A stretch of 64,000 nt of DNA, taken from NCBI GenBank assembly GCA_023974075.1, contig CM043797.1, positions 32,565,023 to 32,629,022 on the forward strand, in the 5' to 3' direction. The stretch's first letter is position 1. Each line of letters begins with the position of its first letter. This document shows positions 54,561 to 64,000 of this stretch, one piece after another. Below the pieces are notes generated by a model, which was not told the origin of the DNA, ran no database searches, and saw only the letters and a program-made list of their open reading frames with translations. A program made the translations under genes and the position numbers. The DNA is from Chaenocephalus aceratus. Its lineage: Eukaryota; Chordata; Actinopteri; Perciformes; Channichthyidae.

Positions 54561-56340
54561 TCAGGGTACATGCAGCAGCGAGCCAGTGTGCAATAAAACA
54601 AAGAAACTCCCATAAAGACCTTATAATTATGGTGGAATGTAAACTAAATAAATTACATAAATACATCGGAACTAATAAATATAAATATATCAGAATGAAT
54701 AAATAAAATGACATGTTGAAAGAAATACATAAGTACAGGAACCACTACAAGACGTAGTACGAAAATACATGAATAAATAAATGTTGAGATTAAAACATAA
54801 AAAACATATTTGATGTATTCCTAAATGTTGGTTTACTTGCATTTATGCTTGGGTCATGTTCAGTCCTGCATATATATTTGGGCCAAAGCTAAAATATATT
54901 AGATTATGGGCCCAGGTACATAGTTTCAGTTAAAGTCACTTCAATTTGAATTGCAGTCTCGAACTTTATTCCAAAAGGCAGCTAACCATTGACCACGTGC
55001 CTCTGCCAACAAGTCTATTTTCTGCTTGCTGGAATGAGCCTGCACCCATTACATTACAGCACTAAGCACATTTTATGGGATGGGCGCAGCAGGGCACAAT
55101 AGAGCAGTCAGGAAAATCAGTTAACATTATGGTGGGTTTGCAATATGTGCATTGGTTTCTTGACAATTATTAAAACGACATACTCTAGATATAATCACGC
55201 TGTACCAGAGGCATAACATTCTTGACCTATCGACTCCTTTAAGTTGTCTTCGGGTCAAATCTGACCGATTTACTACTTTCAATCATAACTTTTGTTTTAG
55301 ATTCGATTGCATTAAGGCTTTATGATATCGTTCACAGAAGACATTTGAACATATAAAATTGCTGATCACCACTTTCATTGAATTTTAGATGATTTAGTCA
55401 ACTTTGCAACACCCATGGTGTTCCCGGTCAAAAATGACCGCCATAAAGAAAAGGAATTAGTAACTATCCGGATCAGATAAAACCCTGGATAAAACACACA
55501 CACACACTCTGGATGTGTGTCTCCCCCCCCCCTTATGTGCCCAATCCCCCTGTGAATCACACCTGGCACACACAAACACACAGAACAATGACACATTTCT
55601 CGCTCTTATGTGCCCAATCCCCCCACATGGATCACACCTGGCACACGCAATACATGTTCAGTGTCTAATCTTGGTATATTTACTGCAGTTTTTCATGTAT
55701 ACCAGTAGTCTGATACAATATGTACAGTTTGAAAGGGTGTTAAAGAAATGTGGTGATGATTAATGGTTTTTGCGTTGTTGTAACTGCTATTACATTAGGA
55801 CCGGTCAAATTTGACCGCGAACACCAAAGTAAGGGGGGTGAAACAAAGACAATAGGAGGGTTAAGCCAGTCAGCATGTGGGCATGATTGCACATGAGCAG
55901 GAATGGCCAATGTGAACAATATCGACATGCAGCCAGAAGGGGGCTCTGCTGTCATGTAGAAATCGCATAAGTTTGTGCAAAAACAAAATAGCTGAAACTC
56001 AAACAGTTGCAGCGGACACTTTATTTTTACATTAAAAAGTTCAAAAATAACATGATAGACAGCCCACAAGACAAGGACATATCAATACAATTCAAATATT
56101 TTTCAAGATTGGCTGCAAGATAAGATCATAAAACAGGTGTCACATACATACATACATACTAAAGTGCATACAATCTTTGGTCAAACAATGTTCTTTTTAA
56201 ATCTTTCAAACTTCTTCCTCATCCTTTCCCATGGCAAGTCTTCGGGATCCACAGCAAATAGTTGAGAGCCATGCTCAGATTTTTGGAGCACACTAGACAA
56301 GTGATACTGGTCTAGCATCAAAGTTACTGAGTATAACATG
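54561..56340. other. Intergenic between cipc and cyclin gene
   Basis: A single canonical E-box CACGTG at 54994-54999 is about 2.9 kb upstream of the cipc ATG. Repeats at 55254-55818. The region 56181-56340, antisense, continues open in another frame past the cyclin stop (see the cyclin entry). Confidence 0.4.
55254..55818. repeat. Palindromic GGTCAAA..TGACC motifs and an about 45 bp direct repeat
   Basis: GGGTCAAATCTGACC (55254), CGGTCAAAAATGACCG (55427) and CGGTCAAATTTGACCG (55802) recur. Between them CTTATGTGCCCAATCCCCC plus ATCACACCTGGCACAC occurs twice (about 55532 and 55605). Probably parts of a non-coding DNA transposon; family not named. Confidence 0.5.
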
Positions 56341-59300
56341 TCAGGTGCATACACCCAGCAGAGCAGCAATGTTTTTAAGGCCAGGGTGCAGGCTGACATA
56401 CATGGTTTCTGGGGAGGAGAATTTACTAAAAGTAGCGCAGGTCTCTCGAGTGTGGGCCTTGGCTGCGGCACCGGCCAGAGTGTGCATGATCCTCAGCAGG
56501 GCCGTCTCACTGAGAACAAACAAAATAATAGTCTCTTAGGGCACTGTGGATGAGATAAATGCATCTTATCAGTCAAAAACACACCTGCCGACATGCACAC
56601 TATAGGCCAGACACCAAGCAGCCTCTCCTTCTGGTGTCAGGGGTTCCTGCAGAATTTGCCGGGACAAGCAGAGGACAGATCCCGCCAACTGCAAGGGCAG
56701 AAACACCACACACTGGCTCTCCAGGAGAGACAGCTCCAGGAGATAGCGAGCCATCCACACCACCTGTTGGCACAGACAACACTTCTGTTCAGATCTCTAC
56801 TTACAGTAATAGGAAATACATTGACTGGCTTCCAGTTCGGTTCAGGATAGATTTTAAAATCCTTTTATTTGTTTTCAAAGCCCTAAATGGGCTGGCTCCG
56901 GCCTATGCAGCCAAACACCTCCATCGCTACACCCCAGGCAGAGCCTTAAGGTCGGCTGATCAGCTGCTGCTGATCGTGCCTAAGACCAGGCTCAAAACCA
57001 GAGGGTACCGAGCATTCGCAGCAGCGGGCCCCAGGCTCTGGAACATTTTGCCCCTCCATGTGAGGTCGGCCCAGACCCTGGAGGTTTTTAAATCAACACT
57101 TAAAACTCACTTTTCTCTCTGGCCTTCTAGGCTTCTCTTATCAAGAGTAACTTTTACCCAAGACCTTTTCCCTCTCTAACCTCTCGAGGTTTTATTAGAG
57201 GGAAACGGTTTGTAGAGTGGCTTAGACAGGCCGGGGAGTGTTACGATCCGTAGACACAGCGTACCTCACTATCTCTCATCAATTTCCAACTAAGGCTCCA
57301 GTGGGGACCTCGTTCCCCGAGTGTGCCTCTCCACCTATGTTTCTTACTTGCTACCCTTTGCCCTCAACCTATTCTAAGGGAGTGCTTGTTCTTCCGTCTG
57401 TCTGTCTGTGTGTGTCTGTGTATTCTCTTGTTCCGATAAACCCAGTCAAATTTTCTCTTGTTTTGTGTCTATATCTACGCCGGGATCCGGAGTCGAGGCT
57501 GATCTTCTTGCCGTGGTCCTGGATCCTCTATCCTGAGTTCTGGATTAAGTCGTGGACTTCGGGTCGTGGCTAAACCTGTCTCTGCGGTCCTGCCTGGGTC
57601 TCGTCTTGCTGCCTCCCTGAAGGCTCCCACAGGATTGTAGTTGACATCTTCGTAGATTCATCTTCTTATTACAGACACATGCATTTCCTAACATTCGGTC
57701 TATATGCTGTGAAATGTATTATCTCTTAGATTTACACACAGCATCTATTGCACGTCTGTCCGTCCTGGGAGAGGGATCCCTCCTCTGTTGCTCTCCCTGA
57801 GGTTTCTCCCATTTTCCCCCCTTAAACTGTGGGGTTTTCTCCGGAAGTTTTTCCTTGTACGATGTGAGGGTCTAAGGATAGAGGGTGTCATTTTTTATCA
57901 TACTGATATTCTGAACTATCTGTGCTGTTGTATTTGCTGTAAAGTGTCTCTACTGTAGGCTATTTTTATTATATGTACAGCACTTTGGCTCGACCAACAA
58001 TCATTTATAAATGTGCTATATAAATAAAACTTTATTTGATTTGACAGAAAAGAGGACCAGGAGGGACCTACCTTAGCACTGCAGCGAGCAATGGAGGCGA
58101 GGAGAAGGAGGAAATGTAGAGGAGGACAGTAGGACAAATCAAACTTGAGCGCTAAGAGGACTTTACGTTCCATTCGCAGCAGCTGATGCTTCGTGTAGGT
58201 GTGGTCCATCAAGTAGCAGAGTCCTGATACCTGGAAAAAGGGGAAAATGTTTCACATTCATTTAAGGTAAAAACAAGAATGACTAAAGTGATTAGGGAAT
58301 TGGAAAAACTGTTGTCGATTACCTTTAAAAAACGGTTTGATTTATATCTCAATTGTCCCTCTTCGCGCATTAAAGGTCCGATGGCATGGCCATTTCTACT
58401 GATCATAATTCCATTGTTCAGAATCAGAAACGGGTTTATTGCCAGGTAGGTTCACACATACGAAGAATTTGACTTGATGTCATGGTGCATACATAAAATA
58501 TAAAACAACCAATCTAATATAAAACACAAAATCTTTAAGGACACTAATAAAATATAGTTAGATAGCAATAAAATAAAGCAGTAATTTACAGCGAAATACA
58601 ATACAATGAATTATAGAATATAAAATAAGAAATATGTGAATATCAAATATATATTTGAACATTGTGTGCATTAATGTAATGCATATAGAGTCTACGTTGT
58701 GGCAGAGGTAAAGTGTCAGTGAGGGGGCCGGGCCTTGTTTAAGAGGCCGGTAGCGGAGGGGAAGAAACTGTTCAGGTGGCGAGAGGTTTTGGTCCTGATG
58801 GAGCGCAGCCTCCTGCCAGAGGGGAGGGGGGTGAACAGTTCGTGTCCAGGGTGGGAGGGGTCGGCCACTATCTTCCCTGCCCGCCTCAGGGTCCTGGAGG
58901 CATGCAGGTCGTGGAGGGATGGCAGATTGCAGCCGATCACCTTCTCTGCAGAGCGGATGACACGCTGCAGCCTGCCTTTATCCGTGGCTGTGGCGTACCA
59001 GATGGTGATGGAGGAGGTGAGGATGGACTCGATGATGGAGGTGTAGAAGTTCACCATCATTGTCTTTGGCATGTTGAATTTCTTCAGCTGCCTCAGGAAG
59101 AACATCCTCTGCTGGTTTTTTTGACGAGGGAGCAGATGTTCTGCTCCCGTTTGAGGTCCTGGGCGATGATGGTGCCCAGGAAGCAGAAAGACTCCACAGC
59201 AGTTACTGGGGAGTCACAGAGTGATGGGGGCGGGTGGGGCTGCGTTCTTCCTGAAGTCCACAACCATCTCCACTGCCTTGAGAGCGTTGAGCTCCAGGTG

Positions 59301-62300
59301 GTTGTCCCCACACCAGGTCACCAGATGGTCCATCTCCCACCTGTAGGCAGACTCGTCCCCACCAGAGATGAGTGCGATGAGGGTGGTGTCGTCTGCGAAC
59401 TTCAGGAGCTTGGCAGACTGGTGACTGGAGGTGCAGCTGTTGGTGTACAGGGAGAAGAGCAGAGGGGAAGGAACGCAGCCTTAAGGGGAAGTGGTGCTGA
59501 TGGTCCAGGGGTCAGAGACGTGTTTCCCGAGCTGCTTCCTGTCAGACAGGAAGTCTGTGATCCACCCGCAGGTGGAGTCGGCACGTGCAGCTGGGAGAGC
59601 TTGTCCTGCAGCAGAGCCGGGATGATGGTGTTGAAGGCGGAGCTGAAGTCCACAAACAGGATCCTGGCATAGGTTCCTGCTGTATCCAGCTGCTGGAGGA
59701 GGAAGTGAAGGGCCATGTTGACAGCGTCGTCCACAGACCTGTTGGCTCTGTAGGCGAACTGCAGGGGGTCTAGGAGGGGGTCTGTGATGGATTTTAGGTG
59801 GGACAGGACAAGGCGCTCAAAGGACTTCATAACCACAGAGGTCAGGGCGACGGGTCTGTAGTCATTTAATCCTGTGATCCTTGTTTTCTTGGGAACCGGG
59901 ATGATGGTGGAAGTTTTGAAGCATGCTGGAACGTGGCATGTCTACAGTGAGGTGTTGAAGATATCTGTAAACACCGGAGACCGCTGATCAGAGCTTCAGG
60001 GTGGAGGGGGAGACATTATCAGGGCCAGCCGCTTTTCTGCTATTGAGTTTTCTAAAAAGTCTGTTTCCATCCCTTTAATTGTTGAGATAATTTGATGTGT
60101 CAGGGAGGTCAGTGGTGTGGGAGAGTGGGACACTGAAGGGGAGGGGGACGTGGAGGTGCGAGACTGAGGCCGCGGCCACATGAGGACGAAAACGGAAGAA
60201 CATAGGAATAACGCAAATGCAAAAAAGCTTCCATCCACACGCAATATTCACCGGATAGTGTCTGTCCACACGAGATAGCTCCGTTTAGCAGCCAACCGCT
60301 GGAGAAGCTGCAGTACATATGCAGGAGCCTGTACGTGGCGCTGTAACTTCCTCCACAAAAGCAGCGAAGAAGCATGGTTGTCATGGTTGCCCTTCTGTTT
60401 ATTCTCCGCGGTGGGGGCCGAGGGAAGCGGGCAGAGTTTTTCGCCAGTCAACGTGTATTAAAGTTTAAATCTTCCGGACAAAATTATAAAAGTGCCGGTC
60501 AAAGGTCTTTGTTATTTATTGAGCTTTAAAACAAATGAATAACGAATCTATATAATATAATAATAAAATACATGGAGCCTCTCTTTTTCCTCCCTCTCTT
60601 CAGACAGCGTCAGTGTCTGTTTCATGCAGCAGCTGATCCAGTAATGAGTGACCCGGCCGACAGTAAAAATAAACATATTTATAACTAGTGTAGGTAGTTT
60701 GAGAGGTGTCTCCGTCCTGTCAGATTAGACTTCACTCGCGTTTATGTCCATATCGAGAGAAAGATAAATAATCTGAATTCAGTGTGCAGTTTACTTTGAC
60801 GCGGGGGTGAGCAGCAGAAGTGGGGAGAGGCAGGGCTATTGCCTCATCATTATCAGAAAACGATCGTATAGGGCGTACACACGGAGCCGTTTGACCCCCC
60901 AGAGCGTTGCGTATGCCGTTCTATCCACCTTGGGACCCGTTATCGTTTCCGCAGTCGTTTAGTGCCGTATTCGGTCGTCCTCGTGTGGCCAAACGGTCTA
61001 TATTAAACTAAACAGTAACGCAAACGACCGTTTTAGTCCTCGTGTGGCCGGGGCCTGAAGCTGTTGGGAGGTGTCATGGGGGATGGTGTCAGGATTGAAC
61101 TCTTTGTCTTCAAATCTACAGTAGAACTGATTCAGATCGTTTGCAAAGCGTTGGTCATGGAGTGTGAGGCTTTTGGCTTGTAGTTTGTGATCTAGACCAC
61201 GCCAGACAGAAGCAGAGACGCTTGCCGAGAGCTGGTGTTTCTCAGAGTATTGTCGTTTAGCATCTCTCACCGCCTTGCTAAAGATGTACTTCGACTCTCT
61301 AAGGCTGCGGCCCCACGAGGACGAATTTGGTCGTTTGCGTTACTGTTTAGTGTCATATAGACCGTTCGGCCACACGAGGACGACCGAATACGGCACTAAA
61401 CGACTGAGGAAACGACAACGGGTCCCAAGGTGGATAGAAATGCATACGCCACTCTCTGGGGGGTCAAACGGCTCCGTGTGTGCGCCCTATACGGACATTT
61501 TCAGATCACTGATAGTGATTGCGCAATAGCCCCGCCTCTCCCCACCTCTCCCGCTCACCCCGCGCCAGTGCCGAAGTGTTTCGCCACCAAAAACAACAAC
61601 AATGGCGGATCGCAGAGTTGCTATCGTGCTCCGGACGCTATTGACCATGCTACAGTTGTTTGTGCAACATCTACAGCAATAATGATGAGGCAATAGCCCC
61701 GCCTCTCCCCACCTCTGCTGCTCACCCCCGCGTCAAAGTAAACTGCACCCTGAATTCAGATTATTTATCTTTCTCTCGATATGGACCTAAACGCGAGTGA
61801 AGTCTAATCTGACAGGACGGAGACACGCAGCTCTGCTCACCTGCAGCTCCTCCCGCTGCAGCAAAACACACTTCAAGTCAGATCATCACCCTTAGCTATT
61901 TTAATTACCTCTCAAACTCCCTAAACTAGTTATAAATATGTTTATTTTTACAGTCGGCCGGGTCACTGATTACTGGATGAGCTGCTGCATGAGACAGACA
62001 CTGACGCTGTCTGAAGAGAGGGAGGAAAAAGAGAGGCTCCGTGTATTTTATCATTATATTATATAGAGTCGTTATTCATTTGTTTTAAAGCTCAATAAAT
62101 AACAAAGAAGACCTTTGACCGGCACTTTTATAATTTTGTCCGGAAGATTTAAACTTTAATACACGCTGACTGGCGAAAAACTCTGCCCGGTTCCCTCGGC
62201 CCCCACCGCGGAGAATAAACAGAAGGGTAACCATGACAACCATGCTTCTTCGCTGCTTTTGTGGAGGAAGTTACAGCGCCACGTAGAGGCTCCTGCATAT

Positions 62301-64000
62301 GTACTGCAGCTTCTCCAGCGGTTGGAGCTAAACGGAGCGGTCTCGTGTGGGCAGACACTATCCGGATAATTATTGCATGTGGACGGAAGCCGTTTGCGAT
62401 TGCGTTAATCCTATGCGTTTAGCCGTTTTCGTCCTCGTGGGGCCACAGCCTAAAACGTGCCTTATTGCCACTCCTAAACGCCTCCTTGTTGAGGTCTACT
62501 AGAATAGATTTACATTGTTCAATGTTCCAAAATCACATTGGTTTCTCATACAGCATCTCTGTATAGTATGTGTATTTACTCTGTTCTAAACGGCTTGTTG
62601 GAGCTCCTGACCCCTCTCCCACTGTGCTCTGGTCAGCTCACCCACTCTGTTCTGATGAGTCCACCACCGTTACAGCGGAACATCAGTGATTATGTGTTAC
62701 AATGGCGTTTGTTAGCAACCAGAAAATGACACCAGTAATGAAAAAGATATGAGAATGCTGCGAATGGAGCGAAGTGAGTGTGTGCCTGCGAAGCTCCGGT
62801 GTACCGGGGCTGAGAAAAGATAAGGCTGAGTGAGTGTGTGTTACGTCATTATGACCTGACCGTTACGCCACTATGACCAGGAAGAAAAAAAATGTAAAAA
62901 GAAAAAACTCCAACGAGGCGTTCTGGGACAGCATAGACGGGTATTGTCTGTGTTAGAGTTTTACTCGCTACAGGGCGTACTTTGAGGGTTTGTGGGGGAT
63001 GCGTAAAAACTGGAAAAGCATGTCATGGGACCTTTAAAACTACAAGCTTGTGTATAAAGTAAAACAAATACCATATTAAATTAGGGTGGGCTGAGCCAGC
63101 TTACCTCAGGGAGGAGACACTCTTCCTTCTTTGCAGCGAGGAAAACGCAAACCATGCCGAGGAGCTGCAGGTTGACTGTGGTCACTTTGATCACACGCAA
63201 GGAGCGGTTGAGGAGGTTTATGGCCAGATAGAGGGTCTCCTCTTGAAAATGCATCATCTCCTGTAAACCATAAGATACAGGTAATACAGGTAAAATACAA
63301 ATAAAATAAATAAGTCTAGTTTTAATTTGTTACATTTCTTAATACACATGTTTTGTAAATATGGGCAATTAGAGAGGTCCAAGACAGCTGCCCTGGGGAA
63401 TTCCACATTGTAGTGATTTCATTTGTGACAGGGTACCATTATACAAATACACTGGTTTCTGTTGGATTAGTCCATCAGTGCCGTACCTACCATTCACTTT
63501 ATGTTAATATGTTATACAACCATTTGTTAAATCGTTTTACGCTGTCCATACAAGTACCCCACACCTAAGACAAATACAGTCTTGCTTTGTTTCGAGGCAA
63601 AAGATACCCTTCATCTACAGCGAGACTTACATGCACTTGAATGAGCCAGTCTACCAGAACAGAGCGAGTGGCGTCAGTAAAATGCCGGGGCAGATCGGAG
63701 TTGGGAAGAGTGTTTATTGCTTGAGTTCTCTGCAGGGTGAAAACAGAAAACAGGAGGCACACACTGAATATTTAACCAGATATTGTGTGGTACGATTTTA
63801 TGCCAATCTTGTAAACATTTAGTGGCGAGGTCTGCATAGAAAACCTTTCCTAGAACATTTTAAAACATAAAAGAAAGCCAGTGGATGATTTATGTCTCAC
63901 CATCATGTCCAAGAACATATCCCAGGCAAATGTCCTGTCCCATATGAGATCAAGCTTCTCCAGTGCCGTCTCCACTTCATGGCGCAGCAAGCTGGGCACC
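56341..64000 (-). CDS. Cyclin-fold protein, 5' end outside window
   Basis: Six coding exons on the minus strand: 64000-63901 (partial), 63729-63631, 63260-63105, 58230-58072, 56763-56585 and 56509-56341. All junctions keep frame. The N-terminal cyclin box is clear: [37 protein letters not shown] (cyclin signature), [15 protein letters not shown] and [15 protein letters not shown]. The C-terminal cyclin fold follows: [68 protein letters not shown]. Such proteins bind and activate cyclin-dependent kinases. It is an A/B-like cyclin, possibly of the cyclin P type; I do not assign a name. The last exon ends LLGVCT-stop, while the next frame stays open to 56181 with a basic end (RMRKKFERFKKNIV), so a frameshift or alternative end is possible. 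Confidence 0.88.
56790..58045 (+). mobile_element. L2-clade LINE 3' part in a cyclin intron
   Basis: The coding remnant 56799-57179 reads [40 protein letters not shown] and [20 protein letters not shown], the usual L2 C-terminus. An 860 bp 3' UTR follows with TTCCTTGTACGATGTGAGGG and the end ATAAATAAAACTTTATTTGA. It stops about 25 bp before the donor of the upstream cyclin exon (58072). 5'-truncated. Confidence 0.85.
58716..59836 (-). pseudogene. Rex1-like reverse transcriptase
   Basis: 59836-59402 reads [40 protein letters not shown] and [15 protein letters not shown] (box A). The catalytic [13 protein letters not shown] lies around 59375-59407 in a shifted frame. The 3' part 59105-58716 has [40 protein letters not shown] and [17 protein letters not shown] sequence. 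At least two frameshifts (about 59480 and 59100). Confidence 0.82.
60168..61047. mobile_element. H2 Harbinger-like element, copy 1
   Basis: Ends GGCCGCGGCCACATGAGGAC and, inverted, GTCCTCGTGTGGCCGGGGCC, flanked by TGA on both sides (60165-60167 and 61048-61050). Removing it rejoins the LINE as AGACTGAAGCTGTTGGG. 880 bp, non-coding. It is in the opposite orientation to copy 2 and lacks the central exon-like segment. Confidence 0.8.
61306..62451. mobile_element. H2 Harbinger-like element, copy 2
   Basis: Ends GGCTGCGGCCCCACGAGGAC and, inverted, GTCCTCGTGGGGCCACAGCC, flanked by TAA on both sides (61303-61305 and 62452-62454), the TWA target typical of PIF/Harbinger. 1146 bp. Its long right part pairs with copy 1's left part, so the two copies form a large inverted repeat in the cyclin intron. 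Confidence 0.85.
61601..61681 (+). pseudogene. Possible first-exon remnant of H2 transposase
   Basis: An ATG in good context opens a short frame, [20 protein letters not shown] then VQHLQQ, that ends in a stop. Its place inside a Harbinger element and its hydrophobic/glutamine pattern resemble the first exon of Harbinger nucleases. The family link is inference; there is no catalytic sequence. Confidence 0.3.
62521..63104. other. Cyclin intron, unassigned
   Basis: Non-coding, between the LINE remnant and the donor of the cyclin exon at 63105. A TTACGTCATTATGACCTGACCGTTACGCC region (62842-62870) contains a CRE-like TTACGTCA. Nothing else recognised. Confidence 0.3.

Larger units (their letters stand above)
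58418..62520 (-). mobile_element. Rex1/CR1-like LINE, split by two Harbinger elements
   Basis: The 3' end at 58418 (minus sense ...CAATAAACCCGTTTCTGATTCTG) is the usual tail of fish Rex-type LINEs. Coding pieces run 58716-60167, then 61048-61305, and a few more 5' bases after 62452. The H2 insertions at 60168-61047 and 61306-62451 account for the gaps; removing them rejoins the LINE sequence. All lie in the 4.9 kb cyclin intron. Confidence 0.8.

Noticed and set aside
58735..59672. Long plus-strand frames opposite the Rex1 reverse transcriptase
   Set aside because: Antisense shadow of a GC-rich reverse transcriptase; the minus strand carries the FADD and box A motifs.

Overview
The window looks like teleost fish genomic DNA. 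Its single-copy genes have short vertebrate-type exons with GT/AG splice sites. These are a sodium-coupled SLC6 transporter (C-terminal half, + strand, 573-2555), the CLOCK-interacting pacemaker gene cipc (- strand, 49492-52114) and a cyclin-fold gene (- strand, 56341 to beyond 64000). The repeats between them are kinds typical of ray-finned fish: PIF/Harbinger, hAT and P-like DNA transposons, DIRS tyrosine-recombinase retrotransposons, a Ty3/gypsy element, L2 and Rex1-like LINEs, and long-inverted-repeat elements. I see no operons, CRISPR arrays, or rRNA or tRNA genes.

Layout. 1-2600: SLC6 exons. 2600-10180: a nest of hAT, Harbinger, P-like (THAP) and DIRS fragments. 10184-14584: a PIF/Harbinger element with both of its usual proteins, a spliced MADF/BESS DNA-binding protein (+) and the DDE transposase exon (-), followed by satellite DNA to 15713. 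17430-24381: DIRS copy A (-), split by a 2.8 kb long-inverted-repeat element. 24382-35502: a gypsy element (-) with an unusual MYND zinc finger; an L2 LINE sits inside it and a solo LTR sits inside the L2. A hAT element lies between its primer-binding site and gag. 35503-40935: DIRS copy B (+) with intact gag and recombinase ORFs but almost no reverse transcriptase. 41193-45696: a repeat fragment, then a second hAT copy holding the second copy of the 2.8 kb element. 46-49 kb: sparse. 49.5-54.5 kb: cipc and its probable promoter. 56.3-64 kb: the cyclin gene, whose largest intron carries a Rex1-like LINE hit by two Harbinger elements.

Labels used below are descriptive only. H1 is the Harbinger family of the 10184 element; H2 is the family with ends like GGCC..CACGAGGACGA; H3 is the family starting GGCTGAAGTCGAATAG; LTIR is the 2.8 kb long-inverted-repeat family. 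The strongest evidence in the window is the set of target-site duplications and recovered empty sites, which give the order of insertions. The best candidates for something undescribed are the LTIR pair (18565 and 42095), the gypsy element with a MYND finger between gag and protease, and the DIRS deletion derivative whose breakpoint lies at a Harbinger hairpin. The host genes look ordinary.
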